From NCBI RefSeq assembly GCF_047496725.1, contig NC_132979.1, forward strand, positions 4,109,501 to 4,173,500: a DNA stretch of 64,000 nt. Direction: 5' to 3'. Source of the DNA: Anoplolepis gracilipes (taxonomy: Eukaryota > Arthropoda > Insecta > Hymenoptera > Formicidae). Shown one piece after another: positions 1-13,104 of the stretch. The translations under genes were made by a program, and so were the position numbers. The notes under the pieces are model-generated. The model saw only the letters and a program-made list of their open reading frames with translations. It was not told the DNA's origin and did not search any database. How positions within the stretch are numbered: the first letter of the stretch is position 1; every line of letters starts with the position of its first letter.

Positions 1-990
1 TTCAAATTATATAGTTATTATTTTTTCATTATTTTACAATAATTGCCAATTTTATCGTTACTCCGTATATTGTCTCGATTTTAATCTCCTTCACTTTAAA
101 GACATATTAAAGTTTGAAACGCGAATTGCGTGACTTAATTATGATATTGTACTAACGATAATATTAATAGTAATACACGCGAATGCACATGCACGCATAT
201 AATAATTAATTGGAATCTACTACTGTACAATCTACAATCGTTATACCAACGCGTTACTACACAAAGTTACTTCGGACAACTGTATACCATATACGAGACG
301 TGTTTCTAGAACGTTGGCATTCGCGACTTGCAGCCATATATGCGATTTCCACGACGATGCGACTACGAGGAGAAACATCCCCCGGAACGGAAGCAGAGAC
401 ACGCATTCCGAACGGAATTCCAATACGATGCGACACAACGGCGCGATATTTCCGTAACGCCGTTACAATGGCGCACCACGAGTTCTCTAGTAATTGTCAC
501 GAATTTGGAGGATTTTGGAGTAAGAAGATCGCGGGACCCGAAGCGTCGCCCGAGCCGAATACCGCGGCGCAATTCTATAAACGCGGACACGGGGCCCTGT
601 ACGTTATATTAACTGTCAAAGTTGTCAAAGGTGAGAGGAGGTCGCGGACTGGATCTATCGCGGTGGTCCCCGGGATGCACTTTCAAAGGTTTCGTCGACT
701 ATTGTTTCCAGCACGTGTAACATGATCGTCGCCAACCGAGGCAACGCCGAAGTTGAACAACGTTGGCGACTTCCGGGCGCGTCGACTGCGCGAGATTGAA
801 ATTCTCCGCGTATGTTCCAAGAGGGGGAGGGGGGAAAGATCGCGCTGTGCACGCTCCTCGCCTAAGATATTTCCAGACTTGTGTGTGCGATAACGATCCT
901 CTCGTCAAGAAATGGGGGCACGCTTTAGTACAATGCCTCCTGATATGTCTTCCTTTACATGAAAATATGGAAAACTTGCTCGAGAAATGA
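1..990. other. CpG-dense non-coding block, no recognised gene
   Basis: After an AT-rich first 200 bases, this stretch is rich in CpG (about 300-900) and carries overlapping open frames in several frames on both strands. The longest is 171 codons on the plus strand at 210-725. The protein has no domain, signal peptide or membrane segment I recognise. Competing frames in both orientations are expected of CpG-rich DNA with few stop codons. I see no convincing splice pair or promoter. It could be a regulatory or promoter-distal CpG block, but that is inference. Confidence 0.4.
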
Positions 991-3300
991 GCTTGGAAAA
1001 AGGGGGAATGTACATAAAAATATATATGACATTCTTAGTGAAATATATGAATTTCAGAGAGAGTAGAGTTTCTTTTTTAGCCAAACTACATAAACCGAAA
1101 AAAATTCATTTAATGAAATATGACATTCTCTGCTTCCTAAATTCTATAATTGTACAAGATATATTTATAATGTTAAAGAAAAAAAAAAATATTGAATATG
1201 CTTCAATATATTTTTTGAGAATGTTTAAAATTAATAATGTTTAATTTGAAGTCTAAAATTTAAATTGTTCAATTACAATGCTTAATTTATATTTATCAAT
1301 TTTGATGAAAAAGAATCGTGATTTTGAAATAATATTATATTAAATAGATACACTCACTATTGATAAATATAATATAAATATAAATTAATTAGGTAGCATG
1401 TTAGAATAATATTAATTAACATAGCGTTCAATTATATGCAAATGTACGTTTATTTTAATTAATTTTGTCACGATTAATTAATGTCCAGCACAAGTTATTA
1501 GTAAGAGCTTGCCAGTAGAGGCTGACTAAAATACACGCGAATAATTTATGTCGCTCTTTGCATAATAGAGAGGGCGGTCTAAGGTCCTCGTGTGCTCTGT
1601 AATATACCTCATTGCTTAAGAACATTAAGCTCAAACTACATTAAGAAATACATACGCGTATACTTCAGCAATAATGTTAATTAAAATCGGCTTACCAACG
1701 GAAAAAAAATGTAGATAGGAAGAGTTATAGCAAGTGCGATTATATATATTCGAAAGAATAATATAAAATTTAAGAAACATTAATCAAAAATACGACATAC
1801 GGAAAAACAATGCTTTACTAAATGTCCGCAATCAATGTTCTTACGCGAGGATACACTCGACCGTAATCGTCCGTAAAATGAGGAAAAAGAGTGGAGCGAC
1901 GATTGACGAAGGAAGGTAGGACGGAAGCTGCGCGTGATGGAGACTCGATGAAGAAATCCTGGGATTTCTCTGGAAAGACGCCAAGTAAGCAAAACATAAC
2001 GAAAACCAGTTTTGCGGCTGGCCGTTATTCGCCGCTAATGAAAATGCTCCTAGTCGGACCCTAGGCGTCCTCTTTATGACGGCGCCCTTTTTCATAACCC
2101 GTCAATTAGTATTAATTTTTGAAATAAATGACTTTGTGATGTAGGGAAGACCGAAAACTTGGCCGAGCTGATCCCGAAATGGAAAACGTTTCACTGGTGT
2201 TGGATATTTCATGAGCAGTAAAGCTCAACTTCCTGAACTCGATTACTTCCTTTTACTCTACGAGACTGCGAAATCTGTCAGATTCGCAAATTAATACAAT
2301 TAACTCGAGGTGACCGTAAAACCTTGCTAACCGAATGACTTGAATTATTTCGCGCTGCGAATAAATTCAAAATATGCGAAAGTATCTGGTTTTCGGAGGA
2401 AGAGTTTCGCGAAAGAACCGTTTAATTTATTATTTTCTCGTTTGCAGAGAGACGACGGCACAATTACACGTGCATTATGCAGATTGATTACGTTCAGGCT
2501 AATTGAATCTCTACCGAGTTACGAGACGCGCCAAGTTATTGCGCAACATGCAATTGTTTTGATTCCGGACGGTAAGTAGGTTAATATCTTCGCCAGCTTG
2601 AATAATAGGGTCTTCTCGATACCCAGGACGAAAACATTTCTCGAAGTAACGAAATTTCATGGAGCGCTGAGTACGGTTGAGTTGGCGAAAGTTCCATCGC
2701 CTCTCGCTTAAATTCCAGGACTATCTTGGAATTGCAAACTTCTCCGCAAAAGGAATGGAGATGATTGCGCGAACGATTACATCATTTTGGATACAGATAC
2801 AAATTTCTTCGAAATTAATTAAGTGATGAAGCAAATCTCTGGACGTACTCGCGCCCCCTCGTATATGTAGATTTTGAAATTTATTCGTTATCGCGCCTGG
2901 AAAAGTGACGAGCAAAATCATCTATTACGGTACATATCGATAACAAAATTGAACGCACAAATGGAAGCATCGCTAATAATGGAAATGGCCGCAAATCCTA
3001 ATGCATTTGTCGGTGCATCGAAGGAAATTTAATTGGGCCAGGTTATCGACCAACTTGATATATCCATCATCAGTATTCGACAAACCCGATATCGAAAATT
3101 TGCGTACGAATCGATTTCCGTTTAAGCAACCTATATCTACACAAAAGAAAGTTTGAAAAATTTCATTCTTTGTGATATATCGTCATATATCTTCGGCAGA
3201 ATTTCCTTTCACACAAATATCTATATTCGCTAATTTATTCATTGCCCTCATTACGTACGTGATTATTTAATAAAAATAAATCGTTGCGTACTTTGGCAGA
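991..3300. other. AT-rich to mixed non-coding stretch
   Basis: Bases 991-1780 are AT-rich, with many TTAAT/ATTAAT words and no open frame above 85 codons. Bases 1780-3300 are of mixed composition. One interval, 2448-2571, is open on the plus strand and bounded by a good acceptor-like (TTTGCAG) and donor-like (GTAAGT) sequence; it is discussed as a finding. No domain was recognised. I see no repeat copy or RNA gene here. Confidence 0.4.
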
Positions 3301-4140
3301 GATACGAGCGGGTGGTTAGCAAAAATGGAAGGTACACACAATTACCGACGAGGCCACCCTGCCCACCCTTTTTTCTCTCCCCCTTATCGCCACCGCAAAT
3401 TTGTCCGGGTCGCTTGTTCGCGATTTAAAATCGCGTTATCCGTGGCTCGACGCTTTAGGAGAACCGATCGACACAATCGCGGATACGACGAGGTTAATTC
3501 GCAGCGCAAAGTTTTCCCACCTGCTCGTCGCCCATCCGTTCGCTCGTTAAATTGCTCGTCAATTAATTGAATTACTGACGGCAGCCAGTGCCGTTAAGTG
3601 CGATTTGCCACGGAAAAGCAGTCTAACCGGGTGAAGTTGCAGGCGCGCTTTCATTTTCTTCGCTCGTTTCTCTTCCCACCTTTGCCAGAGACCACCCTCA
3701 TCATCCACGTTTCTCGCTCGACTCCATCCGCGTGCTCTCTCGTGCCCTCTCTCCCGCCGTCCTTCCGACCTCTAATACGAAATTCCCGTTAAAAGCACAG
3801 ATATATAAGTGGACGGAGCTTTGGACGAGAAATGTATTTAAGCTGCGTTTTCACATTCGTCAACCACATCATCTCTGGACGTACGCGCGCGCGTGTTCGA
3901 CGCAACAACGAAAATATCCCCTGGTGTTATTTTATGGCGCGACGTCTATGTGGGTCATCCGATGCTTTTAACCGGCGACGCCGAGCTTCGTTCCCGTCGC
4001 GTTCGATCCCGGATTACTTCGGTCCCCGAAAACGACGTGACTCGTTTATGTTTTCGCGTATCGCTCGCCACCGTTTGATGCCACATCCGCATTCGGCGTA
4101 CGTCAAGTCACACGGTAATGGATTTGCATAACGTGTACCG
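3301..4140. other. CpG-dense block with a TATA-like word
   Basis: The block is pyrimidine-rich and CpG-rich, with overlapping open frames of 60-99 codons on the plus strand that share no recognisable domain. A TATA-box-like word (TATATAAG) lies at 3802-3809 inside it, followed by a GC-richer stretch. A TATA word in AT-rich DNA is common by chance and I see no matching initiator or coding start downstream. A promoter here is only a possibility. An octamer-like word (ATTTGCAT) occurs near 4122. Confidence 0.3.
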
Positions 4141-5921
4141 TGCAACATTTGCGCAGCGAAATTCTAAATTATTATGTGTATAGCAGTGAATTTGATTCTC
4201 TCTGACATTTCGAAATATTAATAAAAGTTTCTCAAAAATAACATGCGCAGACACGAGAGAACGAACGTATTTCTCTCGTATTTCGGCAAATTCCGTATAT
4301 AAAAAATTCCTCGAATTATGAGAGAGGCAAAGGAAAACATAACGCTACCGTGCACACTCGCGTGGATTTTTTCTCTATCGAATTAATGCGATACTTTTTA
4401 TGCGTGCACACTTGTTACACAGGAAACGGCAATCTTCCGTGCGGAGAGGAAATATCGCTCAGAACTGGATTACGATCGTGTAGCGATAAATCGGGAATGC
4501 TAAAATGAAATTCCTCGCTCCGCGATTCGATAACTCTTGATTTTACAACGCTCAAACATACCGGAGGAGGATTGGACCGCGAAAAAATGGACGGCAATAT
4601 CGAAACGTAATCATGGAATCCGCAACGAGTTCGGACTCGTCCATCCATCGAAAACTTTTCCAAGCGTCAAGAAAGTTGTCCCGGGAATGGAATAATAACG
4701 CGCCCCTTCTCACCCTCTTTTCCGACGGCTCGTTCGCGAAAATTTCGGCTCGGTTTCGCGGCTGGAGAGCGCGGCGCCGGTCGGTAAACAAATAAATCAG
4801 CGACTTTCTAGTTGCACCGTTACACGCTGATTTCGCAGTTTTCTTCCTTCCCTGTTATCCTGCGCTCAGTCGGAACGAGAAAGATGTATATAGGTGTCAC
4901 GATTTATCAATCTGATTTGGGTCAGTAAAATTCGTAAAAGTGTTTAGAAAAAGAATGCTGTCTGTCTGTCTGTCTGTCGCAATGAAAAACGCAACGGCTC
5001 TATTACTAAACACATAAAGTTATCCAGTTTTCTCCGCGAGAAATGAAGTTCTTTTTTAAACTTTAACGAAATTTGAGTAAAAATGTAAAAACAAAAATAC
5101 GAACGAAAATGTACAAGTAAAAATAATTGCGACGTGTTAAAGAGAGTAGAGTGTAAGTAAATAACTGGAGATCCTTAGAAAGTAAAAAAAATTGACGACC
5201 GAGAAGAAAAAACATTTTTACGTAATGAGACCGTATAATAGAGAAAAACGGCAAGTTGTAATGTAAGTATTAATAAAAGAAGGATCCTAGAAAAGATTTA
5301 TACCACGTCTCAGTGCCTGGTCATTTAATGAGATTGGCTGACCATACGACGCGCATTTACCACTGTGTCTCCCTAAATGTCACGGAAGCGCATCATGTTT
5401 GCGCGCGCGAGATTTCATGGAAGCGGCGCGGATAATAAAATGCGACGTTTACAAGAAGCGTATAAACCGTGAGACGACAATAACGCTTCTATTTAACGAG
5501 AGTGCATTACATTCCGCGGAACGGCGAAAGAAAATTATACTGAAGAAAGAAGAGTCTTCTGGTAAAAGCGGCGTGGAAAACTTGTGAGAGTTTCTACTGC
5601 AGAATCTCGAGAGTGCGCACAGAAGTAAGGTCGAAAAATAAAATCGACGGTAGACGACAGCGATCAAATAGAAAAATATGTTCGTAGGAAAGAGACTGAT
5701 GTTCGAGATAAAGAGACGGGCGGAGAAAAATCGAGCAAAGTAGCGAGAGGAAAGAAGATCAGATAACACGCCCGCACGAGTCTTCGCGCTGACGTAACAG
5801 TGGAATTTGGTTTGAGTTTTATAGTTGCACCAAAAACCCATCACTACCATTACACCAAAAAAAGCCAACGCGCACGGAGAAAGAAGAAAATAAAATATTA
5901 AAAGTGTGAGTCCAGTATTTG
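4141..5921. other. Mixed non-coding stretch
   Basis: Mixed-composition DNA with a CpG-richer part (about 4400-4850) and a purine-rich part (about 5400-5800). The minus-strand open frame of 139 codons at 5449-5868 is rich in Phe, Ser and Arg because the plus strand is purine-rich. I regard it as chance. No domain, RNA gene or transposon end was seen apart from the tetranucleotide repeat listed separately. Confidence 0.4.
4958..4978. repeat. (CTGT)5 microsatellite
   Basis: Five perfect tandem units of CTGT plus one extra base. It is a short tetranucleotide repeat in non-coding DNA and likely length-polymorphic. Confidence 0.9.
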
Positions 5922-5953
5922 CTATAATATATATATATATTATGCTATAATAT

Positions 5954-5998
<45 letters not shown>
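5922..5998. repeat. (TA)n compound microsatellite
   Basis: Two blocks of alternating T and A are separated by a short interruption in which the word GCTATAATATA appears a second time (near 5921 and 5944). The tract is about 77 bp. It is self-complementary, so it can extrude cruciforms and is prone to slippage and to assembly error in length. Confidence 0.9.
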
Positions 5999-6002
<4 letters not shown>

Positions 6003-8084
6003 GTTATCTCAAAATCAAGATATCTCTTTAATAGTAGATTCTCGGATTTAAGACTGTTTCCTTAGATAAAAGTGTCGAGGTATCAATAGTTTCTCGTAAA
6101 GTATATTTTGTGAGATTAAAAAGTTAAAACTATATTCTTTTCAATTAATTTTAAGCATAGTATATTTTAATAAAGTTTTAATTTTAAGGTTTAATTATAT
6201 AAAATATATAAAAAAAATCGGCAGCCTATAAAAAAATTAAGTAATGATCTTTCTTGATATTTTTTCTAAGAAACAATCGACTTCAAATTGGCCAGAAAAT
6301 CTGCTTTTTTCAACCAAATGCAATTTCGACTAAAGTAATAGATAACATCGCTATTTTTAACACTATTTTTGGAAGTATGCAGTTTCCCTTGGCCATGTGC
6401 GCGAATCAGTCGGAACGCGCGGAATGAAATTCTCGCGAAAAATTTTCGTTTTTTGTCGGTGCTGACGTGCGCGTAAATAACAGAAAAAACGATGAAAAAG
6501 TATATTGGCATTTCGATCAATTTGCAAGGTAGGCTCCTGAGAGTGAATCTTTGTTTTTTTTTCATGTGAAAGCAAAAGAATGCCTTCCTAACTAGAAAAT
6601 TGTATTTTTCAATAAAACGCGCAACTAAACGTATCGCGAATTTTTGATTACTTTATTGGCAGCGCAGAGATACAAATGTATGAGAAATGATTCGATGTTG
6701 TTGAAATTTATCACAAATAAACCAATAATTTGCGGTCTACTATTTCTGTTTAATTAAATTATTCTAATTATTTCAATATTTGATATTTGCCAATATCTTT
6801 TTTTTTCAGCTTTATGACATTAATCTTTATTTTTTTAGTTTTATATATCAATTGTAATATTGTAAAAAATTAAATATACGTTCGAAAATTTAGTTTAAGA
6901 ACAAAAAGTATTGTAAAAAAGAGGTAAATTTTATTTTGAGTTAAAATACGGAATGATATAATAGCATCAAACAATTTCATTGCGTATATAAAAAAAAAAT
7001 TCCAATGCGTGTATGTATATTTAAAAATAAAAGAAATGAAAAAATTAAAATATAAAAATAATAAAAACATACTCTGTAAATAAACACAATTATCCATGTA
7101 TATTGCAACTCGTGTTTAACGCAATGCATCGTACAATGTTGCAATTAAAAATGGTTTAATGTAAAAAAAATGCATTTTGCGGGTCATATCTAACAGCTCG
7201 CGCATTCTAACATCGTTTTTCTATCCCGATTAAATATTGTTCGATCGTTAAAAGCACATTTCTCGTGAGTTATAGCCGACTGACCGTGCGTTACCCTTTT
7301 TATGGAACCGTTAAATTAAATGTCGCTTTGTAAGGCGAAAGACTAATGAGGATTTGCGATTTTAAAGAAAACAATCACGTTTTCGAGAATGAAACTTTAT
7401 ATCTAAAGAATCAAATGTTTTATCAATTGCTTCTATAATATAAGAAATATTTTCGCAACTTTTTTTTTCTTAATTTATTTAACGTAATTTGTTTGTTTTT
7501 ATTTGATTAGACGATACTTTTTCATCTGTTATTTTTTTTTTGTTCTTCTCATGGCACAATAAAGAACCATCATAATTTCAAAATTTACCAAATTAATTTA
7601 ACTATTCACAAATCCCAATTGATAAATCAGACTTTGCCTAATCCACAGAGAAATATGTCCAACGGCATGAAAAGAGTTCGCGAGATAGGACAGGATGACT
7701 TTCGAGACGGATTTCGTCGTGCTGGCTCGGGCACGAGCAGCGAACCGCGAAATGAAAATTTTATCGACGCATCGAGTCGTCCGGTGAAATCTCTTGATAT
7801 TACTTAATAACTATGATCGATCGAAGGGAACGAGGAGAAGTCGGCCTGCATCAGAAAAATGAAAGGTTCGCAAACACTCCAGAGTCTCTTTGGCAACTCC
7901 GATCGTTCTTATTGTTAGTTGTAACTTACGCGACTTATTATTAATAGAAGTCGAGAGGAAGCAACAGAACGTCTATCGACAACTTTGAATAAAATTCGCT
8001 TGCAATAAAAGACGTTTTTCCTGTCATCTCGACCAGTCTCGTATCTTCGATGACTTTGTAACTAATTAAATGTTTCTTTAATAC
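5999..8084. other. AT-rich desert, nothing recognised
   Basis: A long AT-rich stretch with short A and T runs. Open frames reach only 99 codons (minus, 6266-6565), with biased Lys/Phe/Ile/Ser composition. I see no transposon ends, RNA gene or compositional island. Bases 7600-7810 are slightly GC-richer and hold a 62-codon plus-strand frame without a recognised domain. Confidence 0.4.
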
Positions 8085-8124
8085 TTCCCTCTTTCTTTCT
8101 CTATCTCTCTATCTCTCTCTTTCT
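8085..8124. repeat. Pyrimidine (CT-rich) low-complexity tract
   Basis: About 40 bases made of TTTC, TATC and TC units with few interruptions. It is simple sequence and explains the Arg/Glu-rich end of the minus-strand open frame at 8109-8438. Confidence 0.8.
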
Positions 8125-9010
8125 AAAAAAATTCTTTCATTAATGCATCGAAGAATGCATTTACGAAGATTCCTGCATTTCGCTCTAGTATACGAGATTC
8201 GAATGTAAAATTCGTATAACGGAGGCATGTATCGTTCCCAAGAGAAACATATGCGTTTCGAAATCGACGAACGTAAAAACACGCGCGTGTCTCGATGCTT
8301 TATGCATCCGCGCCGCATCCGCGGTAGGAAAGTGACCGTGCTGTGGTTTATGCAGTCGTAGGCGAATGCTGGAAAACGCATAAATATTCGCCGGCATGTG
8401 CACATACAGGGGGGATATACGTGCTCCCGTAAGACCAAAAGTGCCGTGTTGGCATGGCGATTTTGAATTCTCTTATTTCGGCGACCACTCTTATCACGGT
8501 AGGCAGAAGGACCTAGATTAACTAAGCTTAAAACATTTTACACCCTCGCGCAATAACGTGAAATACGCATCTGCAAAAATCAGAATAGTCTAATGTTTTA
8601 TATTAATTTTTTTACAAGTTTCCCACTTTGAGAACATCAATAATAAGCGATATTAGACTGAAGTAGTTCGTTTTTGCATACTTTTGGTGGTGGAAGAAAT
8701 TTCTGATGTAACATGTAATCTAACAAAAAGTTTCAAGTTGATTTTTGATCGTAAAATATATTTCAAGTCTTTCGCAAAAATCAGTTCAATCGTTTCCGCG
8801 TGATATCCGAATATAAGCGAGCAAAGCAAACAGGGATTTTCAATGAAATTGGATAGAATCTCCTTCTCAGAGGATAACATAAAAATAAAAATAAAGAAAA
8901 AAAGAAATAGTAAAAAAATAAGACCTTACTTAATTTTATATCTGTAAATAATTTTTATGTCAAAATTATTCCACGTTTGATAAGCTATGGATGGAATGAT
9001 AAATTTGATC

Positions 9011-9012
<2 letters not shown>
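8125..9012. other. Mixed non-coding stretch
   Basis: Moderately CpG-rich up to about 8400, then AT-rich. The longest open frame (minus, 8109-8438, 109 codons) starts or ends within simple sequence and has no domain I recognise. Nothing else is seen. Confidence 0.4.

Positions 9013-9062
<50 letters not shown>
9013..9062. repeat. (AT)25 microsatellite
   Basis: Fifty bases of perfect alternating A and T, one of the longest pure dinucleotide tracts in the window. It is self-complementary and likely polymorphic. It creates artificial Ile-Tyr open frames on both strands. Confidence 0.95.
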
Positions 9063-9069
<7 letters not shown>

Positions 9070-9435
9070 GTATAACATTATACAGATGTGTGTTACATAT
9101 ACATATAAAGCAATATGGCACGTGCTACGGAAAGTGGCCCTCGCAAATTTTCGCATTTACAAAAGTGAAGAATGTCTTCCCAAGTGAGCGCGCAATAATT
9201 CTTCGCATACAGAAGAATACTTCCATCCGCGTCGTTCTTTACTGCTGTAGCATAAATCTGTCTGACGCAATGTGCAGATACGTTATTGCTAATATGTAAA
9301 TATGCCAAGAACGTGTATGCGGCGTGTGTGTATGGGTGTTAGCATAGCACGCATTCATGGTAAATCAAAAATAGACTCTGTAATCTGGATTCTAAAACTT
9401 ACAAAGATATAAAATGAGAATTTTTATTCTCGACG

Positions 9436-9457
9436 TTATTTTATTTTATTTTATTTT
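9436..9457. repeat. (TTATT)4 pentanucleotide repeat
   Basis: Four perfect TTATT units followed by TT. A short pentanucleotide microsatellite in AT-rich DNA. Confidence 0.85.
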
Positions 9458-9513
9458 GTGATTAGTTATATATCATTTATTATCAACAATACTTTTGTTT
9501 TCGAAAATCGTTT

Positions 9514-9538
9514 TATATATATATATATATATATATAT
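9514..9538. repeat. (TA)n microsatellite
   Basis: Twenty-five bases of uninterrupted alternating T and A, about 450 bp downstream of the larger (AT)25 tract. Confidence 0.9.
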
Positions 9539-10644
9539 GTACCAAAAGTTTTTAAAACACTTTTAAAAAATGATACGCAATAGGAGCTAAACCTATATTT
9601 AAACTAGAGTTCCTAGACAATTACTATAGTTACGTTCATGTTTTGTTATAAACAAAAGAATATTTTGTTCTTCTTTCTCTTCGATCCTTTGGAGACGCGT
9701 TTATTTTCAAATAAAACTTCAAATAAAACTTGTGTTTTACTTTATACCAGCTTTTAACTACACATCCTGACATCAATTCCCAAAACCTATTACGGAGAAA
9801 AGAATTCATGTTTGTCGTAATAAATGAAAACTGAAAGGATGAAAGATCCGATGCGAGGAATTCGCGATAAAGTAAAAGTCCCGTGCGCAAACATAAACCC
9901 TTCACTGTACAACTTTACATTGTATGAACGATATCGTCTCATCTAAGATTTAGGAAAGCAAGCGAACGAACAGAAGTAAAAGAAACGAACTCTTGGCTTT
10001 CAGAAAATTTCGATTCGTGAGACACTTTTTTGTACGCGTCGTCGAAAAGTTTGAGAGAAAAATCTTAAAATTCATCGTCTCGTAAAACCTTTCTCTTGTT
10101 AATTCAAAGGAAAATTTTATAACTGTTCCAAGAGACTGTCGAGTCAATAGAATATCCACATTGAATAAAATGCATAGTAACGGATCAGCTCAAGTGTATA
10201 ACCACTTTGTGTTTTCATTTCTTTATAGATTGCTCAAACGATTTAAAAAGAAAATAATAGATATACGACAATTAATAATAAGAGTCAAAGATAAATTCAG
10301 AGGAAAATTACGTTAAATAGAAACTGATAAGTCCAAGTGAGCAATTAACATAAATGTAGAAATTTTCTGGTGAAAGTTCAAGTGGCTTCGGTCAATGACA
10401 TGGTTTACTTTATCTCCGTTCTCGCGCGCTCGACTTCGCATCTCGGAAATGCTCCCTCTGTTGGATTTAGAGCTCTTCTTTCTTGACGGTGTATCCTCGA
10501 ACGCCATTGTGGTGGAAAACCCCGTCGACACATCACGCGAAAAGCTCGCGAACGTGCAGAAATGCCGAGAACACCCCGGCGTATCGACTGCGACCGAGTT
10601 GCCAAGAAATTGTGCTCTTCGAGTTTATATCGGTGGATCCATCG
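9539..10644. other. Non-coding stretch, nothing recognised
   Basis: AT-rich to mixed sequence. Open frames of 69-139 codons occur on both strands; those crossing 10395-10842 overlap each other and run into the CT tract that follows. No domain, splice architecture or repeat end was recognised. Confidence 0.35.
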
Positions 10645-10708
10645 TTTTCTTTCTCTCTCTATATTTCTCTTCTTTTCTCTCTCTCTCTCTCTCTCTTTTT
10701 CTTTCTCG
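10645..10708. repeat. CT-rich microsatellite tract
   Basis: About 64 bases of almost pure pyrimidine, with a core run of CT dinucleotides at roughly 10676-10696. The opposite strand is polypurine. Overlapping open frames here encode Ser/Leu/Phe or Arg/Glu runs and are artefacts of the repeat. Confidence 0.9.
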
Positions 10709-12285
10709 CTGTCGCGTGCATCGTCCGCGACAATGGCGAGAGGCAGTACATACGTTCGTCCAGAACGATACAGTGGCGGGTAGAATGGTAGAACATTCCG
10801 ATGAGTGCTTTTAAGAAGATTAATGCGCCTTTTCGCTATCAAACGCGATTAACAGTTGATGGGTAATCGTTATGATTTGACGCTCGTGATAATGATAGAT
10901 ATAACAACCTGTAAAACGTGCGAAGCACGTTCTTGTGAAGCTCATGTTAGTTGCTTGCGTTACTATTCTAAAAGCACGTGTATTTTTACGGAAAAGTGAC
11001 ATCGCGAAATATATCAGGTTTTTTTTTTACATTTCTGCTCTACTTTTATTAGAATATTTGGAACAAAATGCATACAGGTGATATATACCGTATCATATGT
11101 ATGTATAGTATTAGTATATCTGTTTTTATATACGATAGTATTTTTAAACAACGTCAAAGACACATTTGCCTGAAACGCGGACAAATTTATTTTTTAGTAA
11201 AAATATATAATAGTACACTCGGACTAATAAAAAAAGTTGATTAATTACGAAATATCATTTGACTACTCTGAAATATTATTGAAAGCGTAATTGAGCTTAT
11301 GAGAAATCGTGTAGAAACAATTTTGGAAAACTTTAAAGTTTTTCCTTATTAGAATAAAGAGTCGATAATGAAAGGTTTAAACAAATTGAAATACGATGCG
11401 TATAATCTACGTATCGATAATCCTACGAGAGAATGTTCAATGCGGCCCTACCGATCTGCGATCTATAAAATTCAAAGTATACGTGACTCTGGTGGCACAA
11501 TCGGAAGGTGGCGGATGAACTGTTCTATAGTATCGTCCCCAGGGGAGCACATACGTACAAAGCAAAATCCATATTCACGCGAGAAAATACAACGGAACGC
11601 GCCCATAGGAAATTTTTACGAGCGTACAGTCCACGTGATTTCTCCCTTGTGCGACCTTTCACGTCGGCAGTACGTCAAAGCGCGCATGAAAACTGTCGTG
11701 AAAACACACCGAGAGTGTTTTCTCGTAAATAATGTCTCCCTGTGCCCGCTACATGGCTATATCTGACGCGAAATACGCGTGCGAACAGGAGACATTAACG
11801 TGATCGCAGATCCGAGGAATGTATCGCGAATAATGTATTGCTAGAATTTAATCCAAATAATATTTATAAAGTTTATAAATTTTGATCGCTTGTAACAAGA
11901 TCGTTTTGGCTTAAACCGGTTATACATCATCCCGGAACCGGAGATATAATCCTATATGCAACGAGTTTAATAGCGCTTTAATTATTCTCGTATATCTCGA
12001 GCGCTTCGAGCTCATTCTCTCGCTGCTTTCACAACGCGTCTGAGAATTCTTTTTTAATCGCGCGAATAAAGGTACTACGCGCAATTAATTAGGTGAACGA
12101 GGATTTCGTACCGGTTTTCGTATACACGGCCGTCGCGTTCGACGATAAAATGCGATCGTGGTAATTAATTGAGAGAGTACTTCTCGTTCGGATCTCGCGT
12201 TGGAGAATTTATCGGAAAAGCGCGCAAAAAAAAATCCTCTTTCCTATCTAAAGAAATTTTTCCCTTCGTTTAATCGCAGCTACGG
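10709..12285. other. Mixed non-coding stretch
   Basis: Sequence of mixed composition. The largest open frame is 132 codons on the plus strand (11368-11766), with no domain I recognise and a shorter overlapping frame alongside. Bases 11940-12180 are CpG-richer with several AATTAATT words. No RNA gene or transposon end was identified. Confidence 0.35.
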
Positions 12286-13104
12286 CATACTCTCATTAAG
12301 CGTCTAAACGCTTCCCAAAAATCGAATTAACTTTTCTACAACAATTTAGAAGCTTTTTCTTTATTGCTAATGTAAGTTTAGATTGTTGCGTATAAAATTC
12401 CAAAAGTTTTAATCTTGTAAGAATTTTGTAAAATCTTTTTAAAAAATTAAACATTTTCTTATAACAAAGTATTATATTACATATCACGTTAAAAAAGTTA
12501 TTAAAAGACATAATTCTTTACAAAAATATGTTTTAGTTCTTGCGAATGTTTGAGATTTTTTCAAGCTACAACAAATTTGAAACTAAAACTTTTTTTTATA
12601 TAACATAACATTTAAACATAATATTTTATATAACATTATTTTATAATTGGTTTTATAGTTGGATATATAAAATATAGCATAAAAAAAATATTGTAACATA
12701 GTATAAATTCTGCACACAAAATATAGTATAAATCCTTCTAAAAAAGAATTATATATTTTATGGAAAAACATTGATACTGAATTAAATACTTACGCAAAAA
12801 AAATTACTGTATAAAAAATACGTCTGGAATATTGATTTAAAACATACTTTTGATTTTTAATTTTTTCCTTTTTATTTTTAATAACATTTTCTGCATTTAA
12901 TTTTAAAATGAGATTAAAATAAATATTGAATTTTTTCATACAACTACATATACCGTGTTCTTTTAAAAGTATTTGAAAAATGATTGAAAAACCGCCATTT
13001 TATATGCGGCGATTTAATAGAAGCGAATCTCGCATTCATAAAACTAGAAACCAATTTTACGAATACGTATACGATTCAACAAGGGAAAGGCAAAATGGCA
13101 AAAA
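12286..13104. other. AT-rich desert
   Basis: Strongly AT-rich sequence with numerous short A and T runs. Open frames do not exceed 71 codons and are Phe/Leu/Lys/Tyr-biased. I see nothing functional in it. Its right edge meets an abruptly GC-richer 190-bp interval near 13105-13300. Confidence 0.4.

Noticed and set aside
5449..5868. 139-codon minus-strand frame resembling a membrane protein
   Set aside because: Phe/Leu/Ser richness follows from purine bias of the plus strand; no convincing topology or family.
8926..9187. Ile-Tyr repeat frames on both strands
   Set aside because: Artefact of the (AT)25 microsatellite.
10395..10842. Overlapping 139- and 145-codon frames on opposite strands
   Set aside because: Both run through the CT/GA tract and encode low-complexity residues; no domain or conserved start.
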